Origin: Lineus longissimus
Lineage: Eukaryota; Nemertea; Pilidiophora; Heteronemertea; Lineidae
Reading direction: 5' to 3'
Assembly (NCBI RefSeq): GCF_910592395.1
Contig: NC_088319.1
Coordinates: forward strand, 14,198,001 to 14,262,000
Length of the DNA stretch: 64,000 nt
The first letter of the stretch is position 1, and every line of letters starts with the position of its first letter. This document shows positions 37,501 through 48,800 of the stretch, one piece after another. Under the pieces are notes generated by a model, which was given only the letters and a program-made list of their open reading frames with translations, had not been told where the DNA came from and did no database searches. Position numbers and translations under genes: made by a program.

Positions 37501-40500
37501 TGGAGGTGCCTCCGCTAAACATCTGATATCTCGAGATTTTGAGTTAGCTGTTCTCAGCATTATGGGCTATCACCAGAAGTCCACATTGTTGCCCACATAT
37601 TAATCATAATTCCATTCATTTTCCAGCTGACCTCCCTGGAGTTGCAATATGTCTCCCCCAAACTTCTGATGTGCCGTGACTTTGAGTTAGCCGTGCCTGG
37701 CACATACGACCCTCACCAGCCTGTTATCAGGATCAGTCATCATCAGGCTTCCATGCAAGTCATCACGTCGAAACAGAGGCCAAGGAAGCTGAGTATATTT
37801 GGTATGTAACGTGTTCAGGTATGCCTGGACTGGAAAAACTGAGTGTATATGCCAACGCATGAGTACAACATCCCATGAAGTCATCAGATCCCACCAGCTA
37901 TAATACTTGGTGCAGTGGGTGAGAACAAAACCACAGTGAGCTGCTTGCCTTTGTCGAATACTCATTTGAGGTCTTTGGATCAACACCAGTAGTCATTTGA
38001 CAGTAGTCAGAACAAAATTTCCAGATTTTGCAGATTGTTTTAAGTCATTAATAATGCAGAAATTATCAGAAAGACGATGTGATTTTCTCCTCATTTCTAG
38101 GGAGCAATGGCCAAGAGTACACCTTCCTGCTGAAGGGTCACGAGGATCTGCGTCAGGACGAACGCGTCATGCAACTTTTTGGTCTCGTCAATTCCCTGTT
38201 ACTGGAGAACCCAGAGACTTTTAGGAGAAATCTAACGTAAGTTGATGCCAAGCAAAGCCGCTTATGATAAAATCCGTCTGAAATTGCAAATGGGAAAAGA
38301 TACTATGTAGACTTCTTGTATTATTATATTCCTGGATTAAATTCCAGGTCGGATCACTTCCTCACATGACACCGAGTGCTCTTCTTCACAGCAAATGTTT
38401 CCTCTAGAGAGTCTGGTCTCCTCCTATATTGAAAATGAAGCCAACCAATTGGGACCAAGACAAGTGCCCTTGAAAGAGAGGTCGTCTGCTACGGGAGGTT
38501 CAACTACTGTAATCCTTATTTACATCAGGTTGCTAATATTTGAATGTTTCTGTCACAGAATTCAGAGGTTCTCCGTCATCCCCCTTTCCACCAACTCTGG
38601 CTTGATTGGCTGGGTGCCGCACTCTGACACGCTACACTCTCTGATCCGCGACCATCGAGAGAAGAAGAAAATCTTGCTGAACATTGAGCATCGAATCATG
38701 CTGCGTATGGCGCCGGACTACGACCATTTGACCTTGATGCAGAAGGTGGAGGTGTTCGAACATGCGCTGGAGCATACGAATGGTGACGACTTGGCAAAGA
38801 TATTATGGAACAAGAGTCCAAGCTCAGAGGTAGGCCCATGCTGTTGAATTGCTGTTGACTTTTGAGTACCCGGTACTTCAGGGAACAACTTTTACCAACA
38901 GTTTGAAGAGACAGTTAAGTTTTTGACTATTTTGTGTCTCATGAACATGGTATAGAAGATCGTGCGAGTCATTGTGCCAGAAATTCATCATAACCTTTTG
39001 ATTACCTCTCAGATTCATGCCTTTGGACGCCCGTTAATTAAAATACCAACTCTTATTGTATTTTGTCTCTTATTATTCCAGGTCTGGTTCGATCGCCGGA
39101 CTAATTACACAAGGTCTTTGGCTGTGATGTCCATGGTTGGATATATCCTTGGTCTGGGCGACAGGTAAGCAGTGTCTCAAAGTGTCCAGTCTCTGCATAC
39201 ATTATGCGATTGAATTCTGAACATTGGGAGAGTGAAGAGGACGAAGTCGGTCCCCCATTCGGGCTCAACATCAAATCCAGTAGCTTATGATTCTGTTTCT
39301 GTAACCTCTAAACCTAGCACCACCCTATCGGCTTTTGCTTAGCTCACCCTCAGTTTACTTCTAGAGAAGTAAACTGAGGGTGAGCTGTGATTTGGTGAAA
39401 TAAGATGTGGTTTAAGGCGCTAGGAGTCATAATGCTGAGGACAATCTACTGTACAAGAGAAAGATGGCAGTAAATCTCATTCCCTCAATTTCATGTCGTA
39501 CACAACATGATCTCACTGTATCTTTCAGACATCCATCAAACTTGATGCTGGACAGAATGAGTGGCAAAATCACGCACATTGATTTTGGCGATTGTTTTGA
39601 GGTTGCCATGACGAGAGAGAAGTTTCCCGAGAAGATTCCGTTCAGGTTGACCAGGATGCTCATAAATGCTATGGAGGTGACTGGCATTGATGGCAACTAC
39701 AAGATGACGTGCAAACGGGTGATGGAGGTCTTGCGAGAAAACAAGGACAGTGTGATGGCCGTGTTGGAGGCCTTTGTCTATGACCCTCTGCTCAACTGGA
39801 GGCTGGTCGATAGTTAGTATCTATCTAGATATAAGTTCAATCACTCGCACACTCAATCAATCAATCAATCAGTCGGCAGCAGGTGGTGGTTATGCGTGCC
39901 AATATTGGTCTCTTCTCTGCCTTCTCATAGGGCAAACTGTACCTCTACAAAGTCAAAATCACTTATATCCTAAGGCCCTGTAAGGAATGTGTTGAAATAT
40001 GCAAGATTTCTGCAAGTACGTACACTTCTGAATCCATGTGATTTGTAAGGTCACTTCTGAAAAGAATTTCGCCTCCAGAGATTGGTCTGAATGCAGGTAC
40101 CATACTACTTGTCTTTATGCCAACACCATTATCAGTAAAAACAGTTGGGAGACTTTTGCCCAGGACCAGCCAGCCACTCTATTCCAACTGGATTATACCT
40201 ACAATTTTATTGTTTCTTGCAGCAACAACAAAAGGCAAAAGGTCTAAGAACCGATCAGATTCATTCTCGGGCAGCCAGGATCCAGGTGACATTCTGGGGA
40301 GTGTGGACATCAGCCAGGGGCCCAAGAAGGGGAGCAACGAGTCGGAAATATGTGGTAAGAACTGAGCTGGACCCTCATTGCTGTAATCACAACGACCGCA
40401 ATCTATTATAAGCCATTATATTCCTCTTGGTAACAATACAGTCCTTTCTGGCTATACATGTCTAGAAAGCAAGACTACATGTATATTTACTTTCATGAAG

Positions 40501-40942
40501 TAATTGTATGTAGTATGGTATAGCACTCAAGTCTTGTCTAGAACTGTTGTAGGATTCTGTCTTTTGCGGTCTGTGATCAGGGCCATGTTAGATCCAGAAC
40601 TTGTTTAGGTTTCCCCTGAAACTTTCCCCAACTTCTTTGCTGGCCCTGTAATCTCAAATGCATCAAGAAAAAAACCCCATTTCATGCAATGTTGACAATC
40701 CTTGTTCATGCGCAGCTAAAAAATACTGTGTGCACATTTCAGAGGAGCATGGCATCCAGCCAGAGGCGCTCAACAAGAAGGCTATTGCTATCATCAACCG
40801 TGTACGTGACAAACTTACTGGTAAGGACTTTGCTACGGACGAACCAGTGGATGTGCCAAACCAAGTGGAGCTACTCATCAAGCAGGCTAACTCGCATGAG
40901 AATCTTTGTCAGTGCTACATTGGATGGTGTCCTTTCTGGTAG
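22514..40942 (+). CDS. MTOR: Serine/threonine-protein kinase mTOR
   Basis: mTOR is the PI3K-related kinase at the core of TORC1 and TORC2, controlling growth by nutrient and insulin signals. I place 44 coding exons; all phases close, giving 2485 residues (human 2549). Exons 1-22: 22514-22736, 22971-23206, 23479-23580, 23782-23880, 24100-24234, 24526-24866, 24973-25281, 25734-25981, 26443-26561, 26825-26921, 27040-27245, 27430-27636, 27784-28011, 28226-28364, 28570-28820, 29046-29132, 29453-29620, 29970-30082, 30343-30598, 30812-30838, 30998-31144, 31271-31413. Exons 23-44: 31650-31812, 31955-32088, 32367-32445, 32644-32783, 33043-33143, 33292-33488, 33781-34014, 34127-34258, 34588-34706, 35067-35184, 35317-35558, 35829-36024, 36214-36336, 36654-36836, 37123-37257, 37627-37801, 38101-38236, 38559-38829, 39082-39164, 39529-39812, 40223-40354, 40743-40942. 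Domains: HEAT repeats to about 1250, FAT about 1300-1900, FRB about 1954-2060 ([10 protein letters not shown] and [11 protein letters not shown] keep the Ser and Trp that contact FKBP12-rapamycin), kinase with LGDRHPSN and IDFGD (Asp about 2299), and FATC ending GWCPFW. The start is the first ATG in frame and aligns near the family's conserved region. Confidence 0.97.
25200..25520 (+). repeat. 126 bp tandem triplication across an mTOR exon-intron edge
   Basis: The last 78 bases of mTOR exon 7 with its gtaagt donor and the first bases of the intron are repeated with a period of exactly 126 bases. The word GTTAGCCAAGGCCGTGGGAC begins at 25204, 25330 and about 25456. The second copy keeps the donor intact. 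The third is altered at its end (GATATCAAGG, ATGATATGAGC) and has lost the donor. Splicing from the first donor (25281) to 25734 gives the conserved SPALTA sequence. Using the second donor would include an immediate in-frame stop (AGG TAA). Confidence 0.9.
30812..30838 (+). other. 27 nt microexon of mTOR
   Basis: LIDIAKDHH is encoded between a tttcag acceptor and a gtaagt donor. It is in frame with both neighbours, and skipping it would also keep the frame. It lies in the variable segment before the FAT domain. Confidence 0.7.
37491..37577 (+). pseudogene. Decayed copy of mTOR exon 38 in the preceding intron
   Basis: About 87 bases align with the start of the exon at 37627: CTGACTTCCCTGGAG against CTGACCTCCCTGGAG, then TTTTGAGTTAGCTGT against CTTTGAGTTAGCCGT, ending in CACCAG in both. 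Small gaps and stops break the frame, and no acceptor precedes it. The true exon 38 encodes the start of the kinase region. Confidence 0.8.
39341..39386. repeat. Near-perfect palindrome in an mTOR intron
   Basis: AGCTCACCCTCAGTTTACTT plus CT (39341-39362) is followed by AG and then by its exact reverse complement (39365-39386). The arms are 22 bases with a 2 base centre. It lies in the intron between exons 41 and 42. Confidence 0.9.
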
Positions 40943-41374
40943 AGTCATACATGTGAAGGACAGAAATCAAAAGATGTGAAGTTTCCTCCATGATGGAGTC
41001 CAATGTGTGCTTGTATACAGTGAACTATCAACTGGATGTGACTTTTCCGCAAAACAACTCGTTGACCTCCTCAACCAGGGAGATCCCCTGATTCAATTGT
41101 AGTGTGGCACATTCACAATCAGTGCTGCATTGGACTGTGTCCTTTCCATAAGTGTCTGAATCTTCGAATTGTGTCCTTTCACCTTCCTCCAAGACTGTAC
41201 GAATGGACAGGTACACAAATGTAGGTGTATACATGTACGTTTATGGAATCAATCATTATTCCCTTCAGCCATTCTGAAGCCTTGCTTTGCATGTTGTTGA
41301 TAAACATGTATTTAAGTTGTTATGTGATTCAAGAAAAGATTATGCATTTATGAAAAAATTGCATCAAATCTGTA

Positions 41375-41421
41375 AATAAATTTTGAATCATGTGAAAAGA
41401 GCACAATAGTATTTAAATAAA
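41375..41421 (+). terminator. Poly(A) signals of mTOR
   Basis: AATAAA occurs at 41375-41380 and again at 41416-41421, about 430-480 bases after the mTOR stop. Either could end the transcript. Confidence 0.6.
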
Positions 41422-42869
41422 AAGCTTTATCATAGCAAAAAAATTGTCTCCTCTTAGTTATACACCATCAGATCCATAAAGTTCAATGGTTGACCCTCTA
41501 TTTTTTAAAATTTTTGTTTAGCGTAAGCTACTGTCTTTCACGGGAGAATGGTCACTATAAGAATTATTCAGGAAGAATTGTATAATATTTCATTATTTGG
41601 GGTTTTCCATGATTGTCCGGCCCAATTGGCAATTATTGCCATTTGGGATGGTGGACAGAGCCAGGAGCAAATGCGACGCTTATGATTTTTTCAAAGAAAT
41701 AAAATGCCCGATTTACATCCTCCAGAATCAGGGGAATCGGGCGTTTCCAGTGATATACGACACAAATGGGTTGTCCTCATGCAATCACATTGGAAACGCA
41801 TTTTAAAATAGATGTTACGTCCTATGCTGTTAACGGTGCACGTCATCATTGCGTACATTCGGGTAAAACTCCCTAACGAGACCTCAATCAATCTGAAATT
41901 CTCACAAAGTCAGCAGATGGAGTGAGCCTGGCAACGATGGTCACCATTGACGACGCTTGGAGAATGGACGTCATAGTTCCGGTCATGCGCAAAGAGGTTG
42001 TCGTCTGCCACGTGGCCAAATTTCTTTTGGCGGGGGCTTGAAAATTTCTCCTCAAAAAACTTCGATTTTACGTTTCTTTTCGCAAGTAAATACTTTTGGG
42101 GCGGTAAGTTGATAGATAAGATATCATAGCTCAAACATACATATATTTTGATCTGCTTCTTTCACTTTTGATGCAGTATTTTATGATTTTTGTGCAGTGC
42201 GCAAAAATTGTCGTGGCGCGCCCGCATTTTTGACAAATGGGCGTTCATTTCCTCCAAAAAAAGTGTCGAGTTGGAGTTCCGGCATCCTGGTCGAGTTGCC
42301 TTATTCAGATATTTGTGTTCTATGCGTATTTCTACGTCTGTTAAACTAGATTTTATAAATAATTCGAGCGTTTTTTCGATTGAAAAACGTGCACATAAAC
42401 GGAATACAATGTCTCTGTGCCTGCTGACCATGTGCTATGCCATGTGCATTGTGCGTGCATTGGACTGGATGATGTGAAATCGGGAATAATTGCATCCTCA
42501 GTTGGCAGATTCCACATGATTTAAGCAGTCTCCTATTGTCTAAAACGTACCGTTGCCACTTCCGGGCCAACTTCTTAATTATCTGCTCCCACCATGAGAT
42601 TCATATTGTGTCCAGAATTGTTCTTTCAAATACAAAGTCACAACCATGATGCTGTTATGGGACAAGTAGTTTTCTATCTATACAAATTTAAGGGCTTTTG
42701 TGAACCGTCCTTGTGCAGTCGAAGATGACACATACAAGGCTAAGGTCCTTGGGACAGATTCCAGGTTGTGCCTGACAAGGACATGAGATCCGCAACCGTG
42801 ATGTCTCCTGTTCCAGATTGAAAATCTCTGATTGTGAAAGGACTTCATGAAACCTTGACAAACAGGGAG
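41422..42869. other. Intergenic region after mTOR
   Basis: No supported gene. A GC-richer part at about 41880-42050 followed by a gtaagt donor-like site near 42100 could be a promoter with a non-coding first exon, but no downstream exon confirms it. Confidence 0.35.
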
Positions 42870-43022
42870 ATGTACCACCAAACAAACCCAAGAGAAGAAG
42901 CTCTTTTGACACGGTCACAACTAGATCGTCTTGTATACAAGATGTATTTTGAGACGATTTGTGCTGGGGCACCTGACATTGCTGAGCTAAAACTCAATAA
43001 GAACCAACCCCTGTCAGATTGA
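42870..43022 (+). CDS. Small ORF of unknown function
   Basis: A 50-residue frame begins MYHQTNPREEALLTRSQLDR and ends KNQPLSD with a TGA stop. The composition looks protein-like: charged, with a plausible amphipathic stretch in the middle (RLVYKMYFETICAG). The frame stays open about 12 codons upstream of the ATG, so it could be the last exon of a spliced gene. I do not recognise it, and no paralogue occurs in the window. Confidence 0.28.
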   Translation: MYHQTNPREEALLTRSQLDRLVYKMYFETICAGAPDIAELKLNKNQPLSD

Positions 43023-43924
43023 AAATTAGATTGTCTAATTTCTTGTAATTTGCAAGGTCTGCTTTTTTGCAGGATCAGGATTGACAATGGCTTCCAAACA
43101 CTGGAGAGTCTGCAAGGCTAATACAGAGGCTATGGCCATGATGGTTGTGCCGATCGATCTTCAACTTCAACTTTTAGCAGAGTGGAGACTGGAGCCCGGC
43201 ATCTCAGGTGGGGTACAGTCACATTAGTGGATGATTGTCCGACAGGAAGTATGACAGTACCTGTCACGTTCTTACAAGGTTGGGCTGAGTACAGTACTTG
43301 AGGGTTATGGGGAGAATTCCCTCAGAATTGTGATTATCACAAATTGATGCATTATCTTTAACTGTTTTGCTTCTTTTTCAGCCTGGTTTCATAAGGTAAT
43401 TTGGCGACCCATCATCTTCATTCTCGATCTCAGATGGACAGTCCTGTTCTTGTGAAGAATCCATCGACTGTTGTAATCCATCCCAGCCACCGCATCTGAG
43501 GGACTTTGTCAGGACATGGTTGAGGTAGTATATGCAGTAAAAGTTAGCTTGTTAGTGATGAAGATGTGGTCCGCTGCAAATCTAAAGTGCTAAGAGAGCA
43601 TCAGTCCAATAGGGGCCTACAGCGATGCCCATCCTATGACTTGTGATACTGAGCAACCACAGAGGGAAATGGTCTGAACCAGAGCTAGAAGACCGTGACT
43701 ACAGCAGTCCCACCAGACATTCATTGGTCATTGGTAGACCGAGAAATTGGGAAGACTAAGAGAGATGGTTGACAGTTTGTGGCGTTTGAAATCTACTTCA
43801 TGAGCTCGAGACACCCACAACCATTCTAAGGTCTACCTATTCTGCCCAGTGATCCAGTCTCAGTGAAAGTTTCATTTTGGAACACTCTGTTGTTCCCTAA
43901 AAACTTCACTTATACGAAAAATTT
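43023..43924. other. Unassigned sequence
   Basis: No gene recognised. Short exon-like pieces (for example an acceptor near 43380) have no supporting frame. Confidence 0.4.
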
Positions 43925-45829
43925 AACCTCAATATCACAATTTTATTATTGTCATAATCTTAAGCATTATTAGTACATAAAATCACATTCGTTGATGAAG
44001 TACAAACCATACATATAACAAGCATTATACAAATGGTACATGACATTTTGATTGATTGAGCACATGGTCTCGGTTTGGTGGGCTGAGGTACTAGGAAGAC
44101 AACAAAGAGTCTCCACATACATGCTGATACGCAAACTGTGTCGACAATATTAAGCAGATTGAGGGAGGCCTGTACAAAAGGCCTATCTAATGTGTTATAG
44201 GCCTATGCGAAACAGATGCACCAAAACTGGCTAAATAGCATCGATACAGCATTTTAAAGGTACAATACATAACTGTAAACTGAAATTTTCAGTTGAAATG
44301 TTGGCACTTTTCAAGTTTGTACATGATAGTGTATTCGTGAAAATAAAACCATTGTAAAGATTTTATAGTTTGTGAAGGGTGAAGACAAAGCCATATCTAG
44401 TGAACTGTCCTGGAAATTATAACAGAGCAAAATGCCAACTACTACTTAAAATATATTGCCCTGTCTATCATTTAAGAGTGTCAGTAGCTCCCAACATGGA
44501 TTACAATAAATGCTGGTCTTGACAGGGAAACCATGGGTGACATGACTTAAGACTAGCAAATGCTTTTACTTCAATTTCATACAGAAAGTGTAAATGTACA
44601 TGGGGTTTTAGATAAAAGCATTTGCTAGTCTTTATTCTTATCACCACTCCTCTACGTAATTCGGAATACAAAGCGGATATACAATACAAACCCATTAGCA
44701 CATGTAAATGTATGCATCATTCATGCACACCTTGAAGGAGGATGCAATTTTATTTTTACTAGTCGGGTAATATACTTTAGTACACAAACCGAAAAACACA
44801 ATACAAGTATGAACTAATGGGTTACGGTAACAATACACAAATAATCTGGGCTTTACCACAAATTACATGGAGGATGGATATTTCGTTTCTGCATTTCATG
44901 CAACAGAAATACCCACAAACCATTTTCAGACAAGCTGAGGCTTGAATTTACAGCTCACAGTCTTGTGACCAAACCACTGGCTGGAGATAGCCTAAAGGCT
45001 ATAAAACCAATTATTCATACCTCACACGATATATTGCAAGGATAATGATTTGAAAATGCTTTCACAACAACAAGGACAAAACAAACACGGAAAAATATGA
45101 CTTAGTACATTCAACTACAAAATATATTCTAGCACAGAAGCTATTGCAATAATTCTAAAACATCTTCATTACATGAGACCAATTGACATGAATGTAGAAC
45201 AAACAATCAAATTAAATTTGGGTGAGACAAAACACGGACGAGGTTTGAACTCCGTCCAACCGTAAGAGTTCTCTTACTTTTTACCAAGTAGAGGATCGAT
45301 ATGGCATACAGCGTACATGTATCTTCAATATAGTATTCATGGGAGCGCATTTTCACAAAGAGGACACGTCAACATTCACATCACGAAAAGCATACTGGAA
45401 TGTTTACAGTTGCAAAGGTTACAGTGTACCTTCTGCCACAAGGTAACTAGTATAGGGATTACACAGGCGCCTGATCTAATGCATGCCACTTCATGTCACT
45501 GGCCCTAAACCAGTTTACATCTGACAAAAAGTATTACCTGTTATAAATTCCCCAACAATTTGGGTCAAGCACAATTACCTGTGCATGGGAGAACAGATAT
45601 AAAGATACAAATACTGATGTACAGTTATATAATTACTGATTTCTGGTACAAATTATTAGCCTGGGGGCCTTTTATAATTCTCAGGGTTACATCTTTAGAT
45701 GTTTCAGTGAGCTTTCAGTGTGGTGCCCCACCAAGTCAAACTTTGAAAAGTTGGAGAACACTAACTCTGTTGGGTGATTTCAGCTCCAACAGTCAAATTA
45801 CACTGAACTATCCCTATGGTAAATCTGAA
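43925..45829 (-). other. Probable long 3' UTR of SLC12A9
   Basis: About 1.9 kb without open frames lies downstream of the SLC12A9 stop. AATAAA on the minus strand is at 43947-43942, with nearer alternatives around 44635 and 44755. The length is an inference, since any of these signals could be used. Confidence 0.4.
44549..44632. repeat. Perfect 20 bp stem in the probable SLC12A9 3' UTR
   Basis: AAGACTAGCAAATGCTTTTA at 44549-44568 pairs exactly with 44613-44632 across a 44 base loop. The 84 base hairpin could be a UTR structure or the remains of a small inverted-repeat element. Confidence 0.85.
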
Positions 45830-48800
45830 TTATAACGTAGTTGATGTAACTGGATGAAGGCCATGCACGAGAACAGTTGGAGGCAAATCGCTTGTCAGTA
45901 TTTCCAACTGACGGAGATAGTGATCGAAGAAATTTTTACTCAGAGGTGGTGCTGGGAGGTAACAAAATGTAACCGCAGTGTCGATGCTGTTTTCTTTGAT
46001 CAAATCATTCATGCCCTGAACGTAATCTTCCGGGAGATAATCAAAGTCAGGATTACTGCCAAAGTCTGTTTCTGATTCTACGATGGAGTTGTCGTCCAAG
46101 AGACATGTGACGTGTTCCCAGCGGATTATTTTCACCTCTGCTAAAATCCTCAGCTGCTGGAGAAGTTTGTCGAGTTTGTTCTCAATGCTGAGTGTGTCGT
46201 CCTCGCGGGCATCAACGCAGAGAAACACACGTAGCGTGGTGTTGTGTTTCCAGCCAGGAACCATGTGCAATATACAAGCGATCTGTAGTAGGAACAGGCA
46301 AGATGTGTCAAAATATGTCACACTGGCTGGTTTGAAGAAATTCATCGGCCATGCATCAATGTACATTTTCCTCTTGCTGTTGACTACCGCCTTTTTTTCA
46401 AAATTTTGAAAATGTCTGAATAGGCAGCAGTTCTTCTGCATCTTCAGGACATCCTGTATGCATTGAACATACTCCTGTCCAGATAGTCGCTTCCTATCCT
46501 CCAAACCACGTAACCGGGAAAATCCGTCCCGATTCAGAATATCTGTTGGATCTTCGACGTTGACGAAGAGTCCCTTTTTTCTCGGTGCTGCCTTGAACAG
46601 GACATCCTGCGGTGTTGTCGCATCGTGAAACCCAAGACAAACCGTATTTGGTTTCATCCCGCCCAAACCGGCAATCCGAATCAAATGATGAATACCGGAT
46701 CGGACTGAGCTAGAAACCGTCAACTCGACGAACGCCTTTACTTTCAGGATGTCAATAAGTTGCAACCAGTTTGGATACTCTTCTAAAGTTGGGTCTTTCC
46801 CCATCTTATCAATTTCACCAACTTTCACATGTCCCAAAATATACAAGCCTGATTTCTTTATATCGTTCACGAAAGTAATCAACGGGCCGCAGGACAACGG
46901 ATTTGATACCAGGAGCAACATCTGGGGGCGCCAGTATTTCACATGTTCCTTCCTGGAATCCAGAAGCAGAAGATACTTCCTCACTTGGTGGAAGATGAGC
47001 GCCTGGCTGATTGAACCCCACGAGACGTTCAGAGATCGGAAATGTAGCACGATGATGAGGAAGAGGCAGATGATGATGGCTACGGAGGCGAATATCGGGT
47101 TGATGAGGAACGTCATGACGATGGAGCCGATTAGTCCCAAGAGACACGTGTGCCAGGAGAAGTACTTGAAGGTCGGCCTGGAACAACAAGTTATGACATC
47201 CATTGATTTCATTGGCAATTAACGAGAACCAATATGCAATTGTTTCAAGTCTGTAGGTGGTGGAAGCTCAAGAAATATTATTTCAAGTTTGGAGGTGGTA
47301 GATAGAAGCGCATAAAATTTGAACCCACTACATATCCACACACAAGGGCATCGAAAATTAGGTAATTATATTGTTTTATGGTTTCTACACATGGACAGAT
47401 GCTGAGAAAATAAACGCCATAGATTTAAAACATCAACTCTCCATGAAATGACATGGCCTATTCAGAAATGATGTGTGCAGTTCTGACAAAGTAAGTCTTC
47501 CACCCTACAAAATGCTGTGCAATTCCTCCAATTAATCATTCCGTAAAAGAATTTCACAGGTCAACACCACAGAATAATCACAGGTCCTTGGTATAACCAG
47601 GTTATGTCTGATTCTGAACAATTTTCAAAATCAGTATCACTCACCTGAAATTCGGAGCAGACGCCACATCGAGTGCCATACACGAGAGATTGGTAGCAGC
47701 GTAGGACAACAGGAAGAACACCGATACAAGAGGAGCAATGGCATTCAAAGACCCGATGAGCATGACAGCCTGCACAAGGATCCAGGTCATCAGAACAGCA
47801 ACGTAAGGGTTGCCTCCTTTGGTGGATATGGTGGCTGGTCGTAAAAGAATCCCTAGAAAAAGAAAATAACACAGTTTCAACCATGATCAGCACCCGAGTT
47901 CTGATGGAGTCCTATTTCAAATTGTTTCTGAATTCGTACCCCTGCCCTGAGAGTCTGATATCAGAGTCTCCAAATTGAGAAAAGGAGAGTCTGAATCTGT
48001 TATCCTTCACTAGAAGGAACAGGACAGAAACTTTTGCTGGTGTCAGAGAGTACATTTTTGTCAGACTTACAAAATAATTCATCTCTCGCAAGGGCCTCTA
48101 AGACTCTTGAAGCACCAATGAGATTGCCCAGGGCAGCGGAGAGGGTGGTCGCAAACATTCCGATCACAACAAATGGCGGCCAGAGGTTGATCTGTTGTAA
48201 GAAGCCATAATCGTTTATCAAAAGATATCTGGAAAGATAGATGTGTTGAATAAAGATGTAGGGTTAGGTGCAGTGCTCGAGGACATGGAGATGAAACAGC
48301 TGTGATCTTTCCCTGGAGACGAACCCGCGGCCTCCTCAGTATGAGTCAAGCACTCTTCTTCCAATGCAACTGATCTTTGACAAAGCCAACAAATAAAAGT
48401 TAACAATCTTTACACACCAGGGGCCGTATTTACAAAGCCCTCGCATCTTTGCGACCACGCAAATCTATTGTTCACCTGCATACACCCTATTGTTCACTGA
48501 CTGTCGGACAAAAGATTAGCGTGGTCGAAAAGTTGCGAGGGCTTTGTAAATATGGCTCCAGGACGTAACACTGTACAAAGTGGGTGCCGGCCCGAATGGC
48601 AATGAAAAACAAACTTTGACAAAGAATGTCAACTCCATGAAGTCACGTTACCTTGAACTACTTCCAGCAGTTAAGATCGTGAGCAAGATGTATGTCACAA
48701 ATGTAAAAGCTGTTGCGGCCATCGTCCCGACTGGGATGGACTTGCTCGGGTCCTTAAGTTCACCTGAAATAAAGGAATATGTTCATAATCCAACTTTTAA

